Shown: positions 17,035 through 25,522 of the stretch, piece after piece
How positions within the stretch are numbered: the stretch's first letter is position 1
Layout of the letters: every line of letters starts with the position of its first letter
DNA from: Streptomyces albofaciens JCM 4342
GTDB taxonomy: Bacteria; Actinomycetota; Actinomycetes; Streptomycetales; Streptomycetaceae
DNA length: 64,000 nucleotides
Direction of reading: 5' to 3'
Assembly (NCBI RefSeq): GCF_008634025.1
Contig: NZ_PDCM01000001.1
Coordinates: 1,602,001-1,666,000 of the forward strand
Program-made: the position numbers and the translations under genes
The notes under the pieces: model-generated
The model's input: the letters and a program-made list of their open reading frames with translations, nothing else
Told to the model about the DNA's origin: nothing
Databases searched by the model: none

Positions 17035-18264
17035 TCAGCTGCCGGCGGTGGCCAGATAGGCGTCCGCGTCGGCCGCCGTCATCAGCCAGCCGTGGTAGTC
17101 CGCCGGATCGGCGTAGCCGTTGACGAAACGGCGCGCCACGGCCGGGTGTTCGGCGGCGGCCGCCAGCAGACGGTGGATGTGCTGCGGCGGCGGCTCCAGC
17201 ATCAGATTGGTGAATTCGGTGACCTGCCGCGCGTGCCGCCAGAACGCGGCGAAGGCCGCGCGCATCCACTCCGGGTTGAAGGGCGCGTCGCCCCGCTCCA
17301 GGATCGCGCTCAGGTAGGCGGCCGCGCTGCGGGCGGCGTTGTTCGAGCCCTGGCCGGTGACCGGGTCGTTGATGACGACCGTGTCGGCCATCCCCAGGAC
17401 GTAGGTGTCCGGCGCGACCTCGGCGACCGGGTGCCGGACCGTCGGCGTGATCGCGCCGTACAGCGTCGCGCCCGCGTCCGTGGGCACGGCGTCCTTGCAC
17501 AGCTCGTACTCGCCCGGCGCGTACGTACGCAGCAGGTCGAGCGCCCGGGCCACACAGCCGCCCGGCGACGGTTGGTCGTGCCAGCAGTCGAACGGTCCGC
17601 CGGGCAGCGCCTCGAACAGCACGATGTCGCACGGCCCGCCCGTCGTCAGCGCCGGCATGACGAACACTTCACCCGCCCCGGCCACCACATTCGTCCGCAC
17701 CTGCGGGTCGGGATGGTCGGCGGGCGCCGCGACACCGCGCACGTAGACGCAGGCGAGGGTGCGCTGCGGGCGGTCGAAGGGGCAGTACAGCGCGTTGCGC
17801 GCGAAGAGCCGGGTGAGGTCGCCGCGGCCGGAGGCGACGACCGTCAGGTCGTGGTCGGCGGCGAGCGCGGGGAGTGTGGCGGGGGAGACGGGGCCGTACC
17901 GGACGCGGCCGCCCCTGGCCTCGTACAGGCTGAGCCAGCCGGCCATCTTCACCCGCTGGTCGACGGAGTGCGGTGGTTCGTCGAACCGCCCGGTGAAGGT
18001 CAGCGCCGACTTGCCGGGCGGGTCCCACACCGTGACCCGCAGCGCGGTCGCGGCGGGTGCGGTGGCGTCCCAGAGATTCAGTCCGGCGGTTCGTTCCAGA
18101 CGGCGCGCCGGGCCGAACATCAGCTGTGAGGACATCACCCGCCCCGCGCGGACCTGCTGCGCCGTACGGTCGGTGAGCAGTGTGACGTCGTAGTCCGCGG
18201 CCAGGAGCGCGAGGGCGAGATGGAGCCCCGCCTGCCCCGCGCCGACGATGGCGATCCTGCGCAT
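17035..18264 (-). CDS. StyA-like FAD-dependent monooxygenase (styrene monooxygenase family)
   Basis: The 409-residue flavoprotein starts MRRIAIVGAGQAGLHLALAL with the GxGxxG dinucleotide motif at residues 8-13. It follows the styrene monooxygenase A / indole monooxygenase pattern: RAGRVMSSQLMFGPA, MAGWLSLYEARGG, and C-terminal DPVTGQGSNNAARSA. Length matches StyA (about 415). StyA-type enzymes need FADH2 from a separate reductase (StyB), and none is adjacent. The start at 18264 has GGGAGG four bases upstream. The oxygenated substrate is unknown; secondary metabolism or indole oxidation are possibilities. Confidence 0.8.
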   Translation of the reverse strand: MRRIAIVGAGQAGLHLALALLAADYDVTLLTDRTAQQVRAGRVMSSQLMFGPARRLERTAGLNLWDATAPAATALRVTVWDPPGKSALTFTGRFDEPPHSVDQRVKMAGWLSLYEARGGRVRYGPVSPATLPALAADHDLTVVASGRGDLTRLFARNALYCPFDRPQRTLACVYVRGVAAPADHPDPQVRTNVVAGAGEVFVMPALTTGGPCDIVLFEALPGGPFDCWHDQPSPGGCVARALDLLRTYAPGEYELCKDAVPTDAGATLYGAITPTVRHPVAEVAPDTYVLGMADTVVINDPVTGQGSNNAARSAAAYLSAILERGDAPFNPEWMRAAFAAFWRHARQVTEFTNLMLEPPPQHIHRLLAAAAEHPAVARRFVNGYADPADYHGWLMTAADADAYLATAGS

Positions 18265-18460
18265 TGCGCCTCCCCTGGACCGAACCGGCCCGCCCCACAT
18301 CGTCTTTTGTAGCGGCGGGTTTGTGCGGTGTACAGAGGGCCACGGGGCGCACGGGCGCGTTGCGCGTACTGCGGGCGCGGTATGTGCGGCGGCGCCCGTA
18401 CTGCCGGGGGAGGTGCGCGGGTTCGCCCCGGTGGCCCGGTGGTCCGCCGGACGGCGTCCT

Positions 18461-18473
18461 TAGGATTCACCGT
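18461..18473 (+). promoter_or_regulatory. -10 box directly before the hydrolase-ABC fusion (leaderless)
   Basis: TAGGAT (18461-18466) is a near-ideal Streptomyces -10. Seven bases separate it from the ATG at 18474 and no Shine-Dalgarno is present, so transcription probably starts at the initiation codon. The -35 is weak. Confidence 0.5.
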
Positions 18474-21365
18474 ATGACTTTCCGATTCCGCGGACGGCGG
18501 CTGTACGCGACGGCGGCCGTACTGGCGGTGCTCGCCGGGTCCGGTACATGGGCGGCGGTCGCCGCGGACGACCCGCCCGCCGTGCACCGGGAGGACCGGG
18601 CGTTCACCATGCCGGAGAGCGTCGGCGGCGACTCCGGGGGCGGGACCGGGGGCGGGACCGGGGGCGACAAGGCGGCGGCCGGCGGCGGCTCGGTCCGGAT
18701 CGACACGTCCTTCTTCACCGCGGGCGGGACCGGCCCCCGCCCCGCTGTCCTCCTGGGCCACGGTTTCGGCGGCAGCAAGGAATCCGTACGCGAGCAGGCC
18801 GAGCAGCTGGCGCGCGACGGATACGCCGTACTGACCTGGTCGGCGCGCGGCTTCGGCAAGTCGACCGGGAAGATCGGGCTCAACGACCCGGACCGCGAGG
18901 TGTCCGACGTGCGCCGGCTGATCGACTGGCTGGCCACGCGGCCCGAGGTACGGCTCGACGGCAAGGGCGATCCGCGGGTCGGTGTCGCCGGGGCGTCGTA
19001 CGGTGGCGCCGTCGCGTTGCTGGCGGCCGGGTACGACAAGCGGGTAGACGCGATCGCCCCGCAGATCACGTACTGGAACCTGGCCGACGCGCTGTTCCCC
19101 AACGGCGTCTTCAAGAAGCTGTGGGCCGGCATGTTCTTCTCCACCGGGTCGGTCGGTTCGGCCGGCATGGACGGCGGCTCCGGCAACGGCGCGACCGGCG
19201 GTGACGGTATGCGCGAAGAGACCAGCGGCGGTGGGGCAGGCACCGGCGGCAGCGGGAAATCCGCATCCGGCGGCGAGGCGGGTGACGCGGCCGGATCCGC
19301 GGGTTCCGCCGAATCCGCGGCCCGGAACGCCGCCGACGGCTGCGGCCGGTTCGAGCCGCGGCTCTGCGAGATGTACGAGCGGATCGCCGTCTCCGGCAAG
19401 CCCGACGCCGCCGCCCGCGAACTCCTCGAAGCCCGCAGCCCCGTGGCCGTAGCGGACCGCATCAAGGTCCCGACGCTCATCATGCAGGGCAGAACCGATT
19501 CGCTGTTCCCGCTCGGCCAGGCCGACGCCCTGTACAAGGCGCTCCGCAAGAACGGCGCCCCGGTATCCGTCGACTGGCTCGCGGGCGGACACGACGGCGG
19601 CGACCGCGAGTCCGGCCGCGTCGCGAACCGTACGAAGGCATGGTTCGACCACTACCTGAAGGGCGACGCGAACGCGGACACCGGCCCCGCCTTCCGCGTC
19701 AGCCGCGGCGGGGCCGTCGACTCCACCAACGGCGCCGCCCGGCTGCGCGGCGCGAGCGCCGACGCCTACCCCGGCCTGGACAACGACCCCCGCCGGGTCC
19801 GCCTGACCGGCCGCGAACAGCGCTTCAGCAATCCGGCCGGGGCGAGCCCGCCGTCCATCTCCACGGTGCCCGGCGTCGGCGCCCTCAACAGCCTGTCCAG
19901 CGTGGGCGCCGGTCTCTCCCTCGACTCCCCGGGCCAGTACGCCCGATTCGAGTCGCGGCCGCTCGCCGGACCGCTGCGCGTCACCGGCGCGCCGACGACC
20001 CGCGTACGCCTCCGCGCCACCAGCGACGAAGCGGTGATCTTCGCCAAGGTCTACGACATCGGACCGAACGGCAGCAGCCGTCCGGTGCTGCCCGCCGGAC
20101 TCGCCGAGCCGTACCGCATCACCGGCGCCGAGGAAGGCAGGACCGTCGAACTGCGGCTGCCCGCCATCGACCACGAGTTCGCGGCGGGGCACCGGCTGCG
20201 CCTGGTCCTCTCCTCGACGGACCTCGCGTACGCCTCGCCCGCCGAGCCCGCCACATACACGGCCTCCCTCGACGGCGACGGCGTGCTGAACGTGCCGACC
20301 GCGCCCGCGGTCAAGAGCGCCGCGGCGCCGCTGCCCGCGTGGACCTGGGCGCTGCCCGCCGCCGGCGCGGTCATCGCCGTCCTCGTGCTGCTCGTCGGCA
20401 GGCGGCGGTCCGCGGCCCGCGCCCCCGACCCGGACCTGGCGGACGTACCGCTGCAGATCACCGGCCTGACCAAGCGGTACGCCAAGTCCGCCGACCGCTA
20501 CGCCGTACAGGACCTCTCCTTCCGCGTCGAGAAGGGCCAGGTGCTCGGCCTGCTCGGCCCGAACGGCGCGGGCAAGACCACGACCCTGCGCATGCTGATG
20601 GGCCTGATCGGGCCGGACGCCGGTGAGATTCGGGTGTTCGGGCACGCGATCCGGCCGGGCGCGCCGGTGCTGTCGCGGGTCGGCGCGTTCGTGGAGGGCG
20701 CCGGTTTCCTGCCGCACCTGTCCGGCCGCGCCAACCTCGACCTGTACTGGCGGGCCACCGGCCGCCCGGCCGAGGACGCGCACGTCGAGGAGGCCCTGGA
20801 GATCGCCGGGCTGGGCGACGCGCTGGAGCGCGCCGTCCGTACGTACTCGCAGGGCATGCGGCAGCGCCTGGCTATCGCGCAGGCCATGCTCGGCCTGCCG
20901 GACCTGCTCATCCTGGACGAGCCGACCAACGGACTCGACCCGCCGCAGATCCGCGAGATGCGGGACGTGATGATCCGGTACGCGGCCGGCGGCCGTACCG
21001 TGATCGTCTCCAGTCATCTGCTGGCCGAGGTCGAACAGACCTGTACGCATCTGGTCGTCATGGACCGTGGCCGGCTCGTCCAGGCGGGCCCGGTCGCCGA
21101 GATCGTCGGGACCGGCGACACCCTGCTCGTCGGTGTCGCGGCCGGCACGCCGCTGTCCGACGTCCTCCTGGAGAAGGTGGCCGCGCTGCCCGGGGTGGCC
21201 ACCGCCGGCCGGGCCGACGACGGCCTGCTCGTCACGCTGGACGGCACGACGAGCACCCCCGAGCTGCTGCCGGAACTGCTGCGGCTGGAGATCCCGGTCG
21301 CCCGTATCGGCCCGCACCGGCGCCTTGAGGACGCCTTTCTCACCATGATCGGAGGTGACCGGTGA
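18474..21365 (+). CDS. Fusion of extracellular S15/CocE-type alpha/beta-hydrolase with ABC transporter ATPase
   Basis: The 963-residue protein has an N-terminal signal/anchor helix (about residues 8-31). An X-Pro dipeptidyl-peptidase/CocE-type alpha/beta-hydrolase follows, with the nucleophile elbow GASYGG (Ser near residue 172), an Asp in MQGRTDSLF and His in GGHDGG, then the S15 C-terminal jelly roll (FAAGHRLRLVLSSTDLAY). A transmembrane helix lies near residues 622-643. A cytoplasmic ABC ATPase comes last, with Walker A GPNGAGKT, signature YSQGMRQRLA and Walker B LLILDEPT. A Gly/Ser-rich insertion lies near residues 225-285. The stop overlaps the permease start (GTGA). The hydrolase may act on the exported product, or confer specificity; this is inference. 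Confidence 0.85.
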   Translation: MTFRFRGRRLYATAAVLAVLAGSGTWAAVAADDPPAVHREDRAFTMPESVGGDSGGGTGGGTGGDKAAAGGGSVRIDTSFFTAGGTGPRPAVLLGHGFGGSKESVREQAEQLARDGYAVLTWSARGFGKSTGKIGLNDPDREVSDVRRLIDWLATRPEVRLDGKGDPRVGVAGASYGGAVALLAAGYDKRVDAIAPQITYWNLADALFPNGVFKKLWAGMFFSTGSVGSAGMDGGSGNGATGGDGMREETSGGGAGTGGSGKSASGGEAGDAAGSAGSAESAARNAADGCGRFEPRLCEMYERIAVSGKPDAAARELLEARSPVAVADRIKVPTLIMQGRTDSLFPLGQADALYKALRKNGAPVSVDWLAGGHDGGDRESGRVANRTKAWFDHYLKGDANADTGPAFRVSRGGAVDSTNGAARLRGASADAYPGLDNDPRRVRLTGREQRFSNPAGASPPSISTVPGVGALNSLSSVGAGLSLDSPGQYARFESRPLAGPLRVTGAPTTRVRLRATSDEAVIFAKVYDIGPNGSSRPVLPAGLAEPYRITGAEEGRTVELRLPAIDHEFAAGHRLRLVLSSTDLAYASPAEPATYTASLDGDGVLNVPTAPAVKSAAAPLPAWTWALPAAGAVIAVLVLLVGRRRSAARAPDPDLADVPLQITGLTKRYAKSADRYAVQDLSFRVEKGQVLGLLGPNGAGKTTTLRMLMGLIGPDAGEIRVFGHAIRPGAPVLSRVGAFVEGAGFLPHLSGRANLDLYWRATGRPAEDAHVEEALEIAGLGDALERAVRTYSQGMRQRLAIAQAMLGLPDLLILDEPTNGLDPPQIREMRDVMIRYAAGGRTVIVSSHLLAEVEQTCTHLVVMDRGRLVQAGPVAEIVGTGDTLLVGVAAGTPLSDVLLEKVAALPGVATAGRADDGLLVTLDGTTSTPELLPELLRLEIPVARIGPHRRLEDAFLTMIGGDR

Positions 21366-22282
21366 CCGCCGTCACCGAGCCCGGCACCGACGGGCCGTCC
21401 CCGCTGTCCGGCGGCCCCGCCGGCGCGTCCGTACCCGGCGCGCCGCACGCCCCCGGCTACCGCCCGCACCGCACCCTCCCGCTGCGCGTCGAAGCGCTGC
21501 GGCAGCTCAAGCGGCGCCGGACGTTCGTCATCGCGGCGATCCTGGCCGCGCTGCCGTTCGTCCTGGTCGCGGCCTTCGCGATCGGCGGCGAACCGGGCGG
21601 CCGGAACAACCGCATCACGCTGATGGACACCGCCACCGCGTCCGGCGCCAACTTCACCGCGACCGTGCTGTTCGTCTCGGCCGGCTTCCTGCTGGTCGTG
21701 CCGGTGGCGCTGTTCTGCGGGGACACGGTCGCGTCGGAGGCGAGCTGGTCCTCGCTGCGGTACCTGCTGGCGGCGCCGGTTCCGCGCACCCGGCTGTTGC
21801 TGAGCAAGCTCACCGTCGCGCTGATCTTCAGCGCGGCGGCGATGGTGCTGCTGCCGCTGGTCGCGCTCGCCGTCGGCACGGCCGCGTACGGATGGGGGCC
21901 GCTGCAACTGCCCACCGGCGGCGCCCTGGCGGCGGGCGACGCGCTGCCCCGCCTCGCCCTGGCCGTCGCGTACATCTTCGTCAGCCAGCTGGTCACCGCG
22001 GCGCTCGCCTTCTGGCTGTCGACGGTGACGGACGCGCCGCTGGGCGCGGTCGGCGGCGCGGTCGGCCTGACCATCGTCGGCAACGTGCTCGACCAGGTCA
22101 CCGCTCTTGAGCAGTGGCGCGACTTTCTCCCGGCCCACTGGCAGTTCGCGTGGGCCGACGCCCTGCAACCGCAACTGGACGCCACCGGCATGATCCAGGG
22201 AGCGGCGGTATCGGTGGCGTATGCGCTGGTGCTGTTCGCGTTGGCGTTCCGGGGGTTCGGGAGGAAGGACATCGTGTCGTAG
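21362..22282 (+). CDS. ABC transporter permease (ABC-2 type)
   Basis: The 306-residue protein has about six transmembrane helices after a 45-residue Pro/Gly-rich cytoplasmic N-terminus, in the ABC-2 permease arrangement: first helix IAAILAALPFVLVAAFAI, a large loop, then helices around FVSAGFLLVVPVALF and LIFSAAAMVLLPLVALAVG. A GTG start with GGAGGTGA upstream overlaps the stop of the hydrolase-ABC fusion, so both subunits are made together and probably form one exporter. Confidence 0.88.
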   Translation: MTAVTEPGTDGPSPLSGGPAGASVPGAPHAPGYRPHRTLPLRVEALRQLKRRRTFVIAAILAALPFVLVAAFAIGGEPGGRNNRITLMDTATASGANFTATVLFVSAGFLLVVPVALFCGDTVASEASWSSLRYLLAAPVPRTRLLLSKLTVALIFSAAAMVLLPLVALAVGTAAYGWGPLQLPTGGALAAGDALPRLALAVAYIFVSQLVTAALAFWLSTVTDAPLGAVGGAVGLTIVGNVLDQVTALEQWRDFLPAHWQFAWADALQPQLDATGMIQGAAVSVAYALVLFALAFRGFGRKDIVS

Positions 22283-22390
22283 GAGGCGGGCGGGCGGGGG
22301 TGCGGGGCGGAGGCTGTGGGGAGAGGGGTGGCGAGGGAGTTGGGGGCGGAGTTCGGGGAGAAGGCGGGGAGGGTTCGGGGCGGACGCCGG

Positions 22391-23095
22391 TCAGGCCGGG
22401 TGGTCGGCCGCCGGACCGGAGGTCCCCGACACCGCCGTACGGCCGGAGACGTCCCTGACCGCCGTACGTCCGCAGACATCGCTGATCGCCTCAGGGCCGC
22501 AGACGTCCCTGACCGCTTCAGGGCCGCAGGTCTCCGTCACGGCCGCCGGGTCCCAGTAGAACGGCCGGACCTCGCGGATACGGCCGTCCCGTACGGACAT
22601 CAGCTGCACGATTGTGGTGGTCAGCACCCGCCCCGTGGCGCGGGCCGTGAACCGTACCCGGCTGGTGACGACAACCTCCTCCCCGTCCACCGACTGCCGC
22701 TGCTCCAGGAACTCCATCGACTGCCAGAGCCCGCCCATCACGGCCATGAACCGCTCCAAGCCGGCCGGGCCGCGCCATTCGCCGGCGTACGGCAGGCCGG
22801 GGGACTGGTGGAGGACGACGTCCGGGGCCAGGCAGGCGGCGAGGGCGGAGAAATCCGCCCGGCCGGGGCCGCCCGCCGCGACGTAGGCGCGCTCCGCCTC
22901 GTAGAACCGCTCCAGTAGGGCGCGGGTACGGGTGCTGTTGTCTTCGTAGCCGTCTTCGTACGCGTGCGGGGGTGTGCTCGCGACGTGTCCGTACGCGTGC
23001 GGGGGTGTGCTCGCGACGTGTCCGTACGCGTGCGGGGGCGTGCTGGCGCCATGTTCGTACGGGTACGAGGGGGTGCTCGCGTCGGGCTGTGTCAT
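22391..23095 (-). CDS. SnoaL/NTF2-like domain protein with repeat-expanded termini
   Basis: The 234-residue protein contains one SnoaL-like cone (about residues 50-180): RALLERFYEAERAYV, DFSALAACLAPDVVLHQSPG, AGLERFMAVMGGLW and a C-terminal RVRFTARATGR sheet. Such domains act as small hydrolases, isomerases or ligand binders; no substrate can be given. The N-terminus holds three copies of an 11-residue ASTPPHAYGHV-type unit encoded by a 33-bp repeat (22957-23055). The C-terminus ends in degenerate CGPEAVRDV-like repeats. The ATG at 23095 has only a weak Shine-Dalgarno; a start inside the repeat is possible. Confidence 0.7.
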   Translation of the reverse strand: MTQPDASTPSYPYEHGASTPPHAYGHVASTPPHAYGHVASTPPHAYEDGYEDNSTRTRALLERFYEAERAYVAAGGPGRADFSALAACLAPDVVLHQSPGLPYAGEWRGPAGLERFMAVMGGLWQSMEFLEQRQSVDGEEVVVTSRVRFTARATGRVLTTTIVQLMSVRDGRIREVRPFYWDPAAVTETCGPEAVRDVCGPEAISDVCGRTAVRDVSGRTAVSGTSGPAADHPA

Positions 23096-23286
23096 GGCGC
23101 CAGCCAAGCGTCCGCGGCCGTCCCGTACCGGCGGAAACGCGCCGTCGTGCTCGCGGGCGGCGGGTCCGTTGGGCCAACCGGGTGGCGTGTACCGTGCCGC
23201 GCAACCAAGCGGCGGCCTCGGTTGTCTCATTCGGTGAAGACCGGCAATGCGCACAAAGAACAGAAGTCGGAAGTCGAGGACATCTC

Positions 23287-23787
23287 ATGCTCCGTCACGC
23301 TTCGCGCACCACCGCCACCGCCACCGCCACCGCCCTCGCCACCGCGACCGCAGTCGCTCTCGGCCTCACCTTGACCGCCGCGTCCGCGGCTCCGGCTGTC
23401 GCCGCTGCCCCGGGCGCCTCCATACAGCCGTCCCGGGCGGACCTGCGCACCGACCCGAACGGCCGCTACACCGCCGAGGAGATCCGCCGCTTTCTGGTCT
23501 CCTTCTACGGAAAGCACGGCCCGAACGCCTGGCAGCGCGAGCACCAGGTCTCCGCCGAGCTCAAGAAGAAGGCCGCCGAGACGCCCGACTACGACCTGCT
23601 GCTGTGCGCCCAGAACACGCCGCGCGACATCTCCGTCGGCAAGGTGACCACCGCGCAGTCCGCAAGGGTCGGCTGGGCGACGATCACCACGCACTGGAGC
23701 GGCAACCGTAAGCAGCACTTCACCGCTTACGTGGACCTGGACGCCACGCGGCCCATCGAATTGCTGGACGTGTCCTGCTCGGTGTGA
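23287..23787 (+). CDS. Secreted hypothetical protein
   Basis: The 166-residue protein has a clear Sec-type signal peptide: Arg-containing start, a long Ala/Thr/Leu core rich in ATATAT repeats, and a cleavage region around ASAAPAVAAAPG (about residues 34-45). The mature part of about 120 residues is charged, with YTAEEIRRFLVSFYGKHGPNAW and a single pair of Cys residues (LLLCAQN and the terminal DVSCSV) that could form a disulfide. I do not recognise the family. The Shine-Dalgarno (GAGGAC) is modest. It is convergent with the lipoprotein esterase gene. Confidence 0.7.
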   Translation: MLRHASRTTATATATALATATAVALGLTLTAASAAPAVAAAPGASIQPSRADLRTDPNGRYTAEEIRRFLVSFYGKHGPNAWQREHQVSAELKKKAAETPDYDLLLCAQNTPRDISVGKVTTAQSARVGWATITTHWSGNRKQHFTAYVDLDATRPIELLDVSCSV

Positions 23788-23845
23788 GGCACGGGACGAG
23801 GAGGAGGGGACTCGATGCGGTGGGCGGCGCGGGGGAGAGGCGGGA

Positions 23846-24868
23846 CTACTCCGCAGGCCCCTGCATGTGCTCGCTGATCCACTGCATCGTGCCTTCCCCC
23901 ATGCCCTTCACATAGGTGTCGGCGCCGTGCATGCCGCCGGCCACCATCTGCAGCCGCGTCTTGACCGGGCCGCGACCGTACCGCGCGATGAACTTCCTGA
24001 CCTTCGGCACGATCGTCGACTCCTTGGTGCCGTCCTGGAAGGCGAGGTAGACCTCCGGCCCGCCCTTGTTGATCAGCCGCTGCGCCAGGACCTCGGGGTT
24101 GTTCTCCCGCTCCTCCTTGGCGTGTCCGCGCCACAGGGGTGAGTCGGGCACGATGTCCGGGCCGCTCGGTATGGCGGCTTTGAAGGTCTGCGGGTGCTGC
24201 AGAACATTCTTCAGCGCGGCGAAACCGCCGGACGACGAGCCCATGATCGCCCAGCCGTCGCGGCCCTTGAGCGTACGGAAGTTCTGCCGGACGAAGTCGG
24301 GCACGTCCTCGTTCAGCCAGGTGCCCATCTTCGGCTGGCCGGGAATGTCGCTGGCGTCGTAGTACTGCTTGGCGTTGGGGTTGAGCACCGGCATCACGAC
24401 GATGAAGGGCAGGCTCTTGCCCTCCTTCGACCACTGCGCGAGGTTCTCCTCCAGCTTGAGGTCGCCGCCGATCCAGTAGTTGACGGGGTAGCCCTCGGCG
24501 CCGGGCAGCGCCATCAGGACCGGGAACCCCTTGTTCGCGTTCTTCTTCTCGTAGTACTCCGGCGGCGCCCACACCCACACCTTCCCGGTGAACCCGGACT
24601 TCGGGCCGTGGTACGTGGCCACGCCGATCGGGGTGCCGTCGCCGGCGCCGCCGACCTTGCGCTGCTCCTTGAAGCTGATGGGGTGGGTGGGCATCTGGGC
24701 GAGCACCCCCTGGCCCGGCCGGGCGGCGCCGCTCGAACCGGAACCCGTCGGGTCCCCGAAACGCACCGGCCTGTCGTCGTCGGAGCCGCCCGAGCCGCAG
24801 CCGGCGGTGGCGGCGAGGGCGGCCAGGGTGGTCACTACGACCACGGGGGTGAGCAGGGCTTTGCGCAC
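23846..24868 (-). CDS. Esterase-family lipoprotein (antigen 85/esterase D type)
   Basis: The 340-residue protein starts at a GTG with AAGGAG nine bases upstream. Its signal peptide ends in the lipobox LAATAGC, so it should be lipid-anchored outside the membrane. The mature domain is an alpha/beta hydrolase of the putative esterase family (PF00756-like), with WVWAPPEYY, PVLMALPGAEGY, the nucleophile motif GSSSGG and a late catalytic His in VAGGMHGADTY. Related proteins include mycolyltransferases, siderophore esterases and tributyrin esterases. The substrate is not known. Confidence 0.82.
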   Translation of the reverse strand: MRKALLTPVVVVTTLAALAATAGCGSGGSDDDRPVRFGDPTGSGSSGAARPGQGVLAQMPTHPISFKEQRKVGGAGDGTPIGVATYHGPKSGFTGKVWVWAPPEYYEKKNANKGFPVLMALPGAEGYPVNYWIGGDLKLEENLAQWSKEGKSLPFIVVMPVLNPNAKQYYDASDIPGQPKMGTWLNEDVPDFVRQNFRTLKGRDGWAIMGSSSGGFAALKNVLQHPQTFKAAIPSGPDIVPDSPLWRGHAKEERENNPEVLAQRLINKGGPEVYLAFQDGTKESTIVPKVRKFIARYGRGPVKTRLQMVAGGMHGADTYVKGMGEGTMQWISEHMQGPAE

Positions 24869-25502
24869 GGGACCTTCTCCTTGCTGAGCGGGCCGGAGTA
24901 TCCGGCTGGTGAGCAAGAGGGCACGGCCGGGGCCGGGGTTTCCCGTCGCGGCATGTTGCGTTGCCCGCGAAAAACCGCCCGTACCGGCCGATACGTCGCT
25001 GACCTGGGCGGTTTACCCGCAGCGGAAACGGGCTTGACCGTGATTTTCACGGCGGGTCACCGTGAGCGGGGCGGGGCGGGGCGGGGCGGGGCGACGGCGT
25101 ACGGCGCGGGGCAGTTCATGCCTGCCCGCGGGCGGGCCGGGACAAGTACGGGATTTGGTCAGGGGCGAAGGGATCCGGTCGGGGGCGAAGGGATCCGGTC
25201 GAGGGCGAAGCGCCGGATCCGCTCCGGGGTACGGCTCGTGATCTGTCCGGGATTCGGCTCGTGATCTGTCCGGGGCTCGGATCGCGGCCTGTGCGGGACC
25301 CGTCCGGGGCTCGGATCGCGGTCTGTGCGGGACCCGTCCGGAATCCGGTCCGCGATCCGTCCGGCGCCCGGCCCGCGCCTCGCCCCGCTACCTGCCCGCG
25401 CCTCGCCCCGCTACCCGCCCGCGCCTCGCCCCGCGCCCCGCCCGAGACTGGGCCCGCGACCCGCCCAGGAACCGGCGCCGATCATTCCGGTTCGCCGACC
25501 TC
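24869..25502. repeat. 634-bp region of low-complexity and tandem repeats
   Basis: The region upstream of the lipoprotein and FUSC genes holds a run of GGGGC pentamers near 25068-25092, three exact-register copies of a 20-bp unit at 25161-25220, 2.4 copies of a 34-bp unit at 25267-25345 and about three copies of a 22-23-bp C-rich unit at 25375-25445. No gene is supported. The lipoprotein promoter must lie near 24880-24960. Confidence 0.8.
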
Positions 25503-25522
25503 GAATACGTATTCTCGGATTC
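25503..25522 (+). promoter_or_regulatory. Leaderless promoter with palindromic operator before FUSC gene
   Basis: TATTCT (25510-25515) is a TANNNT -10 box with seven bases to the ATG at 25523 and no Shine-Dalgarno. It overlaps a perfect 12-bp palindrome GAATACGTATTC (25503-25514), a plausible repressor site. Confidence 0.5.

Noticed and set aside
18135..21317. Long minus-strand frame opposite the hydrolase-ABC fusion
   Set aside because: Third-position GC effect only; the plus-strand protein has complete catalytic and ABC motifs.
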